Assembly: GCF_015062905.1 (NCBI RefSeq)
Contig: NZ_SUTK01000064.1
Span: forward strand, 1-7,290
DNA: 7,290 bases
Source of the DNA: Methanobrevibacter thaueri
GTDB lineage: Archaea; Methanobacteriota; Methanobacteria; Methanobacteriales; Methanobacteriaceae
Direction: 5' to 3'
Part shown: positions 1-5,043 of the stretch, in pieces
How the letters are laid out: every line of letters begins with the position of its first letter
Position numbering within the stretch: the first letter of the stretch is position 1
Notes under the pieces: model-generated
The model's database searches: none
What the model saw: the letters and a program-made list of their open reading frames with translations, nothing else
Told to the model about the DNA's origin: nothing
Program-made: the position numbers and the translations under genes

Positions 1-106
1 CTCTAATATTCGGTGGGTATTGCATACGTGCAGTACCAGCTGTGTCTGCTCCTCCATAGGAACACCAGTTGCAACAAAACATTACAATTTTTACATCATC
101 AGCCAT
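1..106 (-). CDS. mvhD: F420-non-reducing hydrogenase-associated iron-sulfur subunit MvhD, N-terminal part (cut by window edge)
   Basis: Only the first 35 codons are in the window; the gene runs off the left edge. The translation starts MADDVKIVMFCCNWCSYGG and continues through GADTAGTARMQYPPNIR. The CC-x2-C cysteine cluster at residues 11, 12 and 15, followed by the SYGGADTAG and RMQYPPN blocks, is characteristic of the MvhD/VhuD/FlpD family. In this family MvhD is the [2Fe-2S] protein that carries electrons from the MvhAG [NiFe] hydrogenase to heterodisulfide reductase (HdrABC) for electron bifurcation in the cytoplasm. The ATG at 104-106 is preceded by a strong AGGAGGAG site 7 nt upstream, which fixes the start. 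In Methanobacteriales mvhD usually opens an mvhDGAB operon, so the hydrogenase genes probably follow outside the window. A paralogous MvhD-like subunit of a formate dehydrogenase or another Hdr complex cannot be excluded from this fragment. Confidence 0.87.
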   Translation of the reverse strand, partial: MADDVKIVMFCCNWCSYGGADTAGTARMQYPPNIR

Positions 107-113
107 AGAGTTT

Positions 114-121
114 CTCCTCCT
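114..121 (-). promoter_or_regulatory. Ribosome binding site of mvhD
   Basis: On the minus strand this reads AGGAGGAG with a 7-nt spacer to the ATG at 104-106. It is one of the two strongest Shine-Dalgarno matches in the window, with that of mtrF, consistent with a highly translated hydrogenase gene. Confidence 0.85.
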
Positions 122-188
122 CTATAAATATTTTTTTTCAGTTTTAGAAAAACTTATGTCTTTCAAAAACCCAATTTTAAAGTTTTTT

Positions 189-208
189 AAAAAATTTTAA
201 AATTTTTT
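189..208. repeat. 20-bp A/T-only palindrome (A6 T4 A4 T6)
   Basis: Six A, four T, four A and six T form a perfect palindrome centred at 198.5, embedded in a longer run of alternating A- and T-tracts (183-212). Phased A-tracts of this sort tend to bend or stiffen DNA. It lies between the mvhD start and the G/C-containing palindromes. It may be structural, or simply low-complexity sequence in an A/T-rich genome. Confidence 0.5.
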
Positions 209-222
209 TTAAGGAAATACTG

Positions 223-238
223 TTTAGGTATACCTTAA
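223..238. promoter_or_regulatory. Imperfect palindrome, possible operator upstream of mvhD
   Basis: The sequence TTTAGGTATACCTTAA has a perfect 10-bp core, AGGTATACCT, extended by TT/AA arms with a single mismatched pair. The half-site TTAGGT resembles DtxR/IdeR-family metalloregulator half-sites, but the spacing is shorter than in the bacterial consensus. It is centred about 124 nt upstream of the mvhD start. A regulatory role is inferred from symmetry and position only. Confidence 0.35.
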
Positions 239-247
239 ATTCACAAT

Positions 248-271
248 TTACGTACGTAATGAGCTAGCTCA
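248..271. repeat. Two abutting perfect 12-bp palindromes upstream of mvhD
   Basis: TTACGTACGTAA (248-259) is directly followed, with no spacer, by TGAGCTAGCTCA (260-271). Each is a perfect palindrome and their centres are 12 bp apart, so dimers bound to them would sit on nearly the same helix face. A third, longer symmetry overlaps them: GTACGTAATG at 252-261 and CATTATGTAC at 278-287 can pair as a 10-bp stem, with one G-U pair if transcribed on the plus strand and one A-C mismatch on the minus strand. This looks like an operator or a structured leader; the sequence does not say which. Confidence 0.5.
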
Positions 272-402
272 GCATTACATTATGTACTGATTAATATATA
301 TCATTTATAATTAATATAAAGGTTACTTAGAAAAATAAGCCAAAAAGTTTATATACTATAAAACGAGTTTAATGGAACTACGTTTAAAATAAGCGCAATT
401 GT

Positions 403-438
403 AAAAAAAAGAAAAGATAGATGGAATTACATTCCATC
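403..438 (-). terminator. Hairpin plus U-rich tract ending the suf operon
   Basis: On the minus strand GATGGAAT, a 3-nt loop GTA and ATTCCATC form a perfect 8-bp stem (420-438), followed within 3 nt by a T-rich tract CTTTTCTTTTTTTT (403-416). The sufB stop codon (427-429) lies inside the hairpin at the stem-loop junction. Archaeal RNA polymerase terminates at U-tracts; the hairpin makes this resemble a bacterial intrinsic terminator and may also protect the 3' end. Confidence 0.7.
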
Positions 439-1686
439 GAGACTCATATCAATCATTCTTTGAGTTTGCTCAGCCAATTCATCAGGAAGTCCTGTGATAT
501 CCATGTTCAAGAAACCTCTGACAATCATGGATTCAGCATCCTCTTCAGTGATTCCTCTTGAAGTCAGGTAGTTAATTTCATCTTCGGAAATCTTACCTAC
601 TGCAGCTTCGTGAGACATTTCCAGGTTTGCTGAACTGGCTTCAAGTTCAGGGACGGCATAAATGAAACTGTCATCGGATAATACCAATCCATGACATTCC
701 AAGTGACCCTTAACTTCAGGGACGGTACCTGCCAGGTGCCCTCTTGCATAAATTTGTGATTCGTCCTGTGCAACAGCCCTTGAGATAACTTCCCCTCTTG
801 CTCCTTTGGCATTCAACAAGACTCTTGATCCTACATCAATAATGGAATCTTTTTTACCACCTTGGATACTTTGGAAAATTGCCCTTGAGTTTTCACCATC
901 ACAATATGCAGTTGGGAAGGATTGGATAGTGCTTACAGGACTGGTTAGAATGTAATTGTTAATGTAAGTTGAATTATCCATTAGTTTGACACCGGTTCTT
1001 GGACGAACTTCAACCTGCTCAGCCCAATTATGAACCATGGTAAAAGTAATCTTGGAACCAGGTTTCAGATACATTTCAGATACACCAACGTGCATTGCGG
1101 AACCTACATCATCACCAGTTGCACAACCGGTAATCAAATGCAATTCAGAGTTCTCTTCGGCAATGATAACATTGTGAGCGGTCTGCATAATGTCTTCATC
1201 ACTAATGAACATGCATGCTTGAACAGGCATTACTTCCTTAGTTCCAGGAAGGGACCTTACAAAATAACCGCTTAAAACACCATTTTCCTGTTCATTTAAA
1301 GCGGTTTTTGCAGTGTATTTGTCTGCATCAGGTTTTACAACATTCCAGAGATAATCTTCCAACCAACTATACTTTTCCAATGCAATGCCCATGTTCATGA
1401 CTTCAATGGAATCGGACATTGAGTTGTTTGTGAAAATATTACTTTGGTCAACCTGTAAAAATGATCCTGACCTGTTTTTCTCTTCAGTATCTACTCCGAC
1501 CTGCAATAAATCCTTTTTAGTCTGTTTATCTAAATCATCCAAATCATCAATCATGTCTAAAGCATTAACTGTTTCATCGGAGAAATTTTCAATAGTAATA
1601 TCAGCACCTAAAGCTGCCTTTTTATCTTTTGCCCTTTCAGCATCATCATAAACATTGCGCACACTCAACACATCCATTAAAACCAT
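427..1686 (-). CDS. sufB: SufB/SufD-family Fe-S cluster scaffold protein
   Basis: A 419-residue SufB/SufD-family protein, the scaffold that partners the SufC ATPase in cytoplasmic Fe-S cluster assembly. The C-terminal half shows the family's beta-helix core and signature blocks: HLECHGLVLSDDS with Cys331, which sits where the functionally important core Cys of bacterial SufB lies, and SHEAAVGKISEDE around His359/Glu360, followed by the helical tail INYLTSRGITEEDAE that contacts SufC. It is shorter than E. coli SufB (about 495 residues), as is usual for archaeal forms. The frame overlaps sufC by 41 nt, and neither ATG at 1684-1686 nor the in-frame ATG at 1675-1677 (residue 4) has a convincing ribosome binding site, so translation is probably coupled to sufC. 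Residue 4 is an equally plausible start. No sufD, sufS or sufU gene is next to it. Assignment as SufB rather than SufD rests on the conserved Cys and on its being the only paralogue here. Confidence 0.9.
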   Translation of the reverse strand: MVLMDVLSVRNVYDDAERAKDKKAALGADITIENFSDETVNALDMIDDLDDLDKQTKKDLLQVGVDTEEKNRSGSFLQVDQSNIFTNNSMSDSIEVMNMGIALEKYSWLEDYLWNVVKPDADKYTAKTALNEQENGVLSGYFVRSLPGTKEVMPVQACMFISDEDIMQTAHNVIIAEENSELHLITGCATGDDVGSAMHVGVSEMYLKPGSKITFTMVHNWAEQVEVRPRTGVKLMDNSTYINNYILTSPVSTIQSFPTAYCDGENSRAIFQSIQGGKKDSIIDVGSRVLLNAKGARGEVISRAVAQDESQIYARGHLAGTVPEVKGHLECHGLVLSDDSFIYAVPELEASSANLEMSHEAAVGKISEDEINYLTSRGITEEDAESMIVRGFLNMDITGLPDELAEQTQRMIDMSLDGM

Positions 1687-2401
1687 TTTTTCTAATATCT
1701 TCTAAAATTTCAGTTGGATTTCCAGAACAAGAAATTACACCATCAATTAAGACGTGCGCCTTATCTGCACTTACAAAGTTTAAGATGTAACCTAAATGGG
1801 TAATTAAAAGCCCACTTCTTTTTCTGGAACCTTGTGGTTTATCTTTATCTAATAATGTACCGATTTCAGAAGCTAACAATTCTACATTTTCAATATCTAC
1901 TCCTGAGTCAGGTTCATCGAACATGGTGAAATCCGGCATTTGGGCAAGCAACTGTAAAATTTCGGAACGTTTTACTTCCCCACCAGAAAATCCCAGATTA
2001 ACATCTCTGTCCAAAAATTCGTCACTGAATTTTAGTTGTTTTGCTAATTCTTGCATTCTAGGATTTAAATCTTCATCCATCTCTTGATGAGACTCGATTT
2101 TGAGCAAATCTCTTACAGACACTCCTCTGATTGCAGGAGGAGTCTGGAAACTTACTCCAATACCTAACTTTACTCTTTCAGCAGTAGACAAATTAGTAAT
2201 ATCTTGACCTTTGAATTTTATAGAACCTTCAACCACATCATATTGTGGGAATCCTAAAATAGTTAAAAATAATGTACTCTTACCAGCACCATTTGGTCCT
2301 AAAAGAACATGAGTTTCTCCTTCAGCAATTGAAAGATTAACATCTTTTAAAACTCTTTTTCCGGCTACTTCAACAGCCAAATTTTCGATTTCAAGCAACA
2401 T
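1646..2401 (-). CDS. sufC: Fe-S cluster assembly ATPase SufC
   Basis: A 251-residue ABC-type ATPase of the SufC family. Walker A is GPNGAGKST (35-43), the Q-loop Gln is in SFQTPP (Gln86), the signature is GFSGGE (137-142), Walker B is FTMFDEPDSGVD (158-169) with catalytic Glu163, and the H-loop His is His202 in LLITHLG. The SFQTPPAIRGV and DEPDSGVDIE blocks separate SufC from transporter ATPases. SufC is soluble and drives conformational changes of SufB during cluster assembly. The last residues form a CVECAQC motif (Cys244, 247, 250), with Cys225 nearby. Bacterial SufC lacks this motif, and here it is encoded inside the overlap with sufB. The start ATG (2399-2401) has AAGGTGAT 3 nt upstream and a TATA-like element at 2440-2448. 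With sufB it forms a two-gene operon that matches the minimal SufBC-type system known in many anaerobic archaea (called SMS, SmsC/SmsB, in recent literature). Confidence 0.94.
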   Translation of the reverse strand: MLLEIENLAVEVAGKRVLKDVNLSIAEGETHVLLGPNGAGKSTLFLTILGFPQYDVVEGSIKFKGQDITNLSTAERVKLGIGVSFQTPPAIRGVSVRDLLKIESHQEMDEDLNPRMQELAKQLKFSDEFLDRDVNLGFSGGEVKRSEILQLLAQMPDFTMFDEPDSGVDIENVELLASEIGTLLDKDKPQGSRKRSGLLITHLGYILNFVSADKAHVLIDGVISCSGNPTEILEDIRKNGFNGCVECAQCL

Positions 2402-2404
2402 ATA

Positions 2405-2412
2405 ATCACCTT
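2405..2412 (-). promoter_or_regulatory. Ribosome binding site of sufC
   Basis: On the minus strand this reads AAGGTGAT, 3 nt before the sufC ATG. The same GGTGAT core precedes the PRC-barrel gene at 2807-2812, so this looks like the local alternative to GGAGG. Confidence 0.65.
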
Positions 2413-2439
2413 TTATGAATAAATATGAATTTGTTATAC

Positions 2440-2448
2440 TATAATAAA
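2440..2448 (-). promoter_or_regulatory. Candidate TATA box of the sufCB operon
   Basis: TTTATTATA on the minus strand, preceded by AAATCAATA, which resembles an archaeal BRE. Initiation about 25 nt downstream would fall near 2417-2420 and leave a leader of about 16-19 nt that includes the ribosome binding site. The region is very A/T-rich, so chance matches are likely. Confidence 0.4.
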
Positions 2449-2514
2449 TATTGATTTACTAAAATAAATAGTTAACAGTAAATAACAGAAAAAATACAAA
2501 AAAATTAAAATAAT

Positions 2515-2547
2515 AAAAAAAAGAGTATAACTGAAATTATTCAGTTA
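2515..2547 (-). terminator. Hairpin plus U-tract ending the PRC-barrel gene
   Basis: On the minus strand TAACTGAA, loop TAAT and TTCAGTTA form a perfect 8-bp stem (2528-2547), extendable by a G-U pair, followed by ACTC and a run of eight T (2515-2522), then more T-rich sequence. The stop codon TAA of the PRC-barrel gene (2537-2539) sits in the loop. The design is the same as at the end of sufB. Confidence 0.7.
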
Positions 2548-2803
2548 CAATAATAAATTCGCCGACTTTTTCAACTTTAGCAAAAGGAACTAATAACAAG
2601 TCGCCATTCCTTTTAGCGCCTTTAACATGAATATTACGATCACTTTCAATTCTGATAGCGATATCGACAATTTTACCGGTTTTCTCGTTGATGATTAGTT
2701 CATCTAAAACACCAAGGATACGTGCATTGTTGGTAGCTACTTGATAGTTTTTGATTTCACTCCATAATTTTTCTTCTCTTTTAGGAATTTGTTTATTATC
2801 CAT
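2537..2803 (-). CDS. Small PRC-barrel domain protein
   Basis: An 88-residue soluble protein without signal peptide or membrane segment. After a charged N-terminus (KREEKLWSEI) it reads ARILGVLDELIINEKTGKIV, then VDIAIRI, LLLVPFAKVEKVGEFIIVTE. This alternation of short beta strands, with the G-x2-DE-x4-KTGKI turn and the closing VPF-x-KVEKVG-x-FIIV strands, is typical of archaeal PRC-barrel proteins, which are stand-alone versions of the RimM C-terminal domain. Archaeal PRC-barrel proteins include CdpB-type division factors that work with SepF, but I cannot tell whether this one belongs there. The ATG at 2801-2803 has GGTGAT 3 nt upstream. A TATA-like element at 2854-2861 overlaps the cobY stop codon, so the gene may have its own promoter as well as read-through from cobY. 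It ends in its own hairpin terminator. Confidence 0.8.
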   Translation of the reverse strand: MDNKQIPKREEKLWSEIKNYQVATNNARILGVLDELIINEKTGKIVDIAIRIESDRNIHVKGAKRNGDLLLVPFAKVEKVGEFIIVTE

Positions 2804-2806
2804 TAA

Positions 2807-2812
2807 ATCACC
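2807..2812 (-). promoter_or_regulatory. Ribosome binding site of the PRC-barrel gene
   Basis: GGTGAT on the minus strand with a 3-nt spacer to the ATG at 2801-2803. It shares both core and spacing with the site in front of sufC. Confidence 0.6.
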
Positions 2813-2853
2813 ATAAAAATTATTTTAGTTATATAATTATTATAACTTCATTA

Positions 2854-2861
2854 TATTTAAA
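2854..2861 (-). promoter_or_regulatory. Candidate TATA box of the PRC-barrel gene
   Basis: TTTAAATA on the minus strand, a close match to the archaeal TATA consensus, overlapping the cobY stop codon (2857-2859). Initiation about 25 nt downstream would leave a leader of roughly 25-30 nt before the ATG. The 53-nt gap to cobY is long compared with other gaps inside operons here, which supports a separate start. Confidence 0.4.
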
Positions 2862-3465
2862 CGTAATATTTGTAATATAACTTTTCTGCAATTTCACTGT
2901 CAGGAATCGTATTAATATTTAATGCCAATTCCACTTTTTTAAGCACCAGCTGAGTTTCCTCCTGGATGATATTTTCACTTCTGAGAATATTCAACCCTGA
3001 CGGAACACATCCATTAAACTCATAAGAATATTTCAAACCCAATTTTTCAAAAACTTCAACAGGAACAATTACTGACAGGGCATCCTTATCATTGCCCAAA
3101 TAATAATCTATGACATAATCTATGGTTTCTGTAGAAATGAATGGCAAATCGGCATTGATGAAAAGCAAAATGTCCTCTTTAGATTTATTTTCAAAGTAAT
3201 CCAAAATGTAAGATAGATCCTTAAGATAATCATCGCCTGATGTGTCCAAAATAATAAAATCATCATTGAGGGATTCCAAGTATCTGGTAGTTTCCCGGGT
3301 ATTCGGACTGACTGCAATAACGATTTTATCAATTAATTCTGATGCATTCAAGTTGTCAATGACATATTTGATTAAAGGCTTATCATGCAATTTGAAAAGA
3401 GGTTTTTCTTCGGGAACTTCAAGCCTGGTTCCCATACCTCCTGCCATCAAAATTGCATAAATCAT
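2857..3465 (-). CDS. cobY: GTP:adenosylcobinamide-phosphate guanylyltransferase CobY
   Basis: A 202-residue nucleotidyltransferase. The N-terminal loop LMAGGMGTR (6-14) followed by EKP (20-22) is the nucleotide-binding signature of the GlmU/MobA-like fold, and INADLP with Asp106 is the probable metal-binding Asp. Three blocks match archaeal CobY as I know it from Methanocaldococcus jannaschii: the SPNTRETTRYL segment (53-63), ILDTSGDDYL (72-81) and FNGCVPSGLNI near the C-terminus. CobY moves GMP from GTP to adenosylcobinamide phosphate, the nucleotide-loop step of cobamide synthesis, replacing bacterial CobU in archaea. The gene starts 16 nt after the stop of marker 14 and has only a weak ribosome binding site (GTGG), so co-transcription and coupled translation are likely. 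Placement downstream of mtr fits, because MtrA carries a corrinoid. From memory, Methanothermobacter has the same order mtrH, marker 14, cobY, sufCB. The main alternative, a sugar-nucleotide or MobA-type transferase, fits the C-terminal half less well. Confidence 0.86.
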   Translation of the reverse strand: MIYAILMAGGMGTRLEVPEEKPLFKLHDKPLIKYVIDNLNASELIDKIVIAVSPNTRETTRYLESLNDDFIILDTSGDDYLKDLSYILDYFENKSKEDILLFINADLPFISTETIDYVIDYYLGNDKDALSVIVPVEVFEKLGLKYSYEFNGCVPSGLNILRSENIIQEETQLVLKKVELALNINTIPDSEIAEKLYYKYYV

Positions 3466-3481
3466 GATAAACCACGGACAT

Positions 3482-4951
3482 TTAAGCGAATTTTCCGCCC
3501 ATCATCTTCATACGATCTTTAAGAATGCATCTTCCACCTTGCTTACCGCCAATAGGCACCCTAGGTGTTCCCATTGAGTTCATACAACGGGCCATGATTG
3601 CGGAACCTAATGCAAGACCGTCTTCAACAAATACAACATTTTCAAATTTGTCCTGAACTGCCTCTAAAATAAGTTCAGGCTTACGTCCTGTAATTCCTGC
3701 CCTACCGGTAATACCTAAAGCGGAACCCGGAACGATGACATTTTCCTTAAATGCTACATCAAGCACTCTTTTAACAATATTGGTACTTACATAGTCAAGA
3801 GTTGAAAGCAGAGTTGGAAGACCGTCGGCATCATAGAATTGAGCACCCAATTCCATCAGTTCACCTAATTTATCACCATTGAATCCTACATCACAACCAA
3901 TTAAAGTGGTTCCTGCCTTTTCAGCAGCTTCAGGATTAACAGGCACGGTACCGAATCTGTCAACATCCATAGGCACTTTAGTGATGTTGACCAACTTGTG
4001 AGCTTCCAATGCATTGGCTTCAGCCTTCTTATGGTCAGCCTTTTTCATTGCCTTATCTGAATATAAGTCCAATGCAGCACCGTTTTTCTTATCAATCATG
4101 CCGGAACCCCTGGCTAAGGAGTCGCTTACAACACCTGCAAGACCCAGGAAGTTACCTACAGTATTTGCATAAGGTTCATTATCATTAACGATACGTCCTG
4201 CCAAAGTGGAACCAAAGTCAAGGGAAACACATGGGTTTCTGTAATCCACATCAGTCCATTTAGCACCTAACTTAATACCTGCAGTTACAAGTTCCCCTTC
4301 CATTTCATTTGCAACTGTTTCCTTACCTTGTGGAGGAACTACACTTACAACAGCACCGTCAAACATGATGTTTTCCAAAAGGGAATGTTTCTGCAATCTT
4401 TCAGGAAGCTGTGAAATAGTCATTGCAGGAGACATTTTCCTTGGAGGAATATCAGCTTCAAGACAACCGTCAGCCAAAGCGATAATCAATTGACCTGCCT
4501 CTTCGGCAGTTGCGAAACCTGCAGTTACACCGGTGGATCTTACAACAAAATCCAAGTCCTCATCCTTATCGACTTGACATTTTCGTAAGGATTCCAAAAC
4601 GGTATCCCTAATGAGCTCTGTTACAGATTCTTTTGAAAGTTCTATACCCCAAACGGTTTTACCGAATACCTCTTCATTAGGTTTAGGCGGGCGTATATCA
4701 CGAGTCATTTTAACTGTCTTGTTCAATAAATAAGACTCACTTGTGTTTAAATTAGTGGCCATTACAATGGATTTTGTAGTGGTGTTACCTAATTCAACAG
4801 AAGCAGTTACATAAAAAGTATCAGGCTTTTGAACAGCGCCAGGACTTGCAGGACCTGCCCTTTGAGCTCTTAAACTTGCCAAATTGCCTTCTTTGGAATG
4901 AGCAATGATAGGCTTAGGACCTCTATTAAAAAGTTTACTTAAAAAAGACAT
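3482..4951 (-). CDS. Methanogenesis marker protein 14 (putative ASKHA-type ATPase)
   Basis: A 489-residue soluble protein that I recognise as methanogenesis marker protein 14, a family essentially confined to methanogens and of unproven function. The sequence has the layout of an ASKHA-fold ATPase: a phosphate-1-like loop VELGNTTTKSIV (52-63), a second Asp/Gly loop SLDFGSTLAGRIV (243-255), and a Gly-rich adenosine-type segment LGITGRAGITGRKPE (412-426). This resembles ATP-dependent activators of corrinoid proteins and of dehydratases, but it has no clustered cysteines, so no built-in Fe-S domain is visible. The first 45 residues are basic and Pro/Gly-rich and look disordered. The start ATG (4949-4951) has GGAGAGG 7 nt upstream and a TATA-like element at 5004-5011, after the mtr terminator, so it begins a separate transcript that continues into cobY. 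Its position between mtr and cobY suggests a corrinoid-related job such as reactivation of MtrA-bound cobalt; that is inference. Confidence 0.85.
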   Translation of the reverse strand: MSFLSKLFNRGPKPIIAHSKEGNLASLRAQRAGPASPGAVQKPDTFYVTASVELGNTTTKSIVMATNLNTSESYLLNKTVKMTRDIRPPKPNEEVFGKTVWGIELSKESVTELIRDTVLESLRKCQVDKDEDLDFVVRSTGVTAGFATAEEAGQLIIALADGCLEADIPPRKMSPAMTISQLPERLQKHSLLENIMFDGAVVSVVPPQGKETVANEMEGELVTAGIKLGAKWTDVDYRNPCVSLDFGSTLAGRIVNDNEPYANTVGNFLGLAGVVSDSLARGSGMIDKKNGAALDLYSDKAMKKADHKKAEANALEAHKLVNITKVPMDVDRFGTVPVNPEAAEKAGTTLIGCDVGFNGDKLGELMELGAQFYDADGLPTLLSTLDYVSTNIVKRVLDVAFKENVIVPGSALGITGRAGITGRKPELILEAVQDKFENVVFVEDGLALGSAIMARCMNSMGTPRVPIGGKQGGRCILKDRMKMMGGKFA

Positions 4952-4958
4952 TATCTAA

Positions 4959-4965
4959 CCTCTCC
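4959..4965 (-). promoter_or_regulatory. Ribosome binding site of the marker-14 gene
   Basis: GGAGAGG on the minus strand with a 7-nt spacer to the ATG at 4949-4951. It supports that ATG as the start. Confidence 0.75.
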
Positions 4966-5003
4966 AAAAATATTAAAGTTAAATAATAATATCTTTTTAG
5001 AAT

Positions 5004-5011
5004 AATATAAA
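5004..5011 (-). promoter_or_regulatory. Candidate TATA box of the marker-14/cobY transcript
   Basis: TTTATATT on the minus strand, preceded directly by AATAAAA as a BRE-like element. Initiation would fall near 4980-4985, giving a leader of about 30 nt. It lies between the mtr terminator and the marker-14 gene, exactly where an independent promoter is needed. Confidence 0.5.
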
Positions 5012-5043
5012 TTTTATTAAAAGTTTTGAAAAAAAGTGAAAAT

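Larger units (their letters stand above)
122..402 (-). promoter_or_regulatory. Non-coding regulatory region between sufB and mvhD
   Basis: About 280 nt of A/T-rich DNA with no credible reading frame on either strand. It must hold the mvhD promoter, but more than one candidate fits. On the minus strand TTTATATT at about 313-320 and TTTAAAAT at about 175-182 (preceded by an A-rich BRE-like stretch) both resemble archaeal TATA boxes. The first would give a leader of roughly 180 nt that contains the palindromes described separately; the second would give a leader of about 45 nt and place the palindromes upstream of the promoter. A well-formed TATA-like element also reads on the plus strand at 348-355. 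The sequence alone does not decide between them. Confidence 0.5.

Noticed and set aside
124..135. TATTTATA on the minus strand just upstream of mvhD as a TATA box
   Set aside because: It lies next to the ribosome binding site, so initiation 25 nt downstream would fall at or past the start codon and lose the strong AGGAGGAG site.
183..290. CRISPR repeats, riboswitch or tRNA in the sufB-mvhD gap
   Set aside because: No spaced direct repeats, no cloverleaf and no T-loop sequence are seen. The symmetry is palindromic, and no known riboswitch core, including cobalamin, could be recognised.
597..812. Minus-strand frame of 71 codons inside sufB, and a similar 70-codon one at 3120-3332 inside cobY
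   Set aside because: Both are out-of-frame readings of real genes, with no family resemblance and no ribosome binding site.
1030..1651. Plus-strand reading frames of 81 and 88 codons (1030-1275, 1385-1651)
   Set aside because: They lie fully antisense to sufB, have no ribosome binding site, and their translations are Ser/Phe/Cys-rich without recognisable domain, as expected for reverse-complement shadows.
2857..3465. Alternative reading of cobY as MobA or a sugar-phosphate nucleotidyltransferase
   Set aside because: The C-terminal half, with FNGCVPSGLNI and the EL-type end, matches archaeal CobY and not the longer sugar-nucleotide enzymes, and the corrinoid context agrees.
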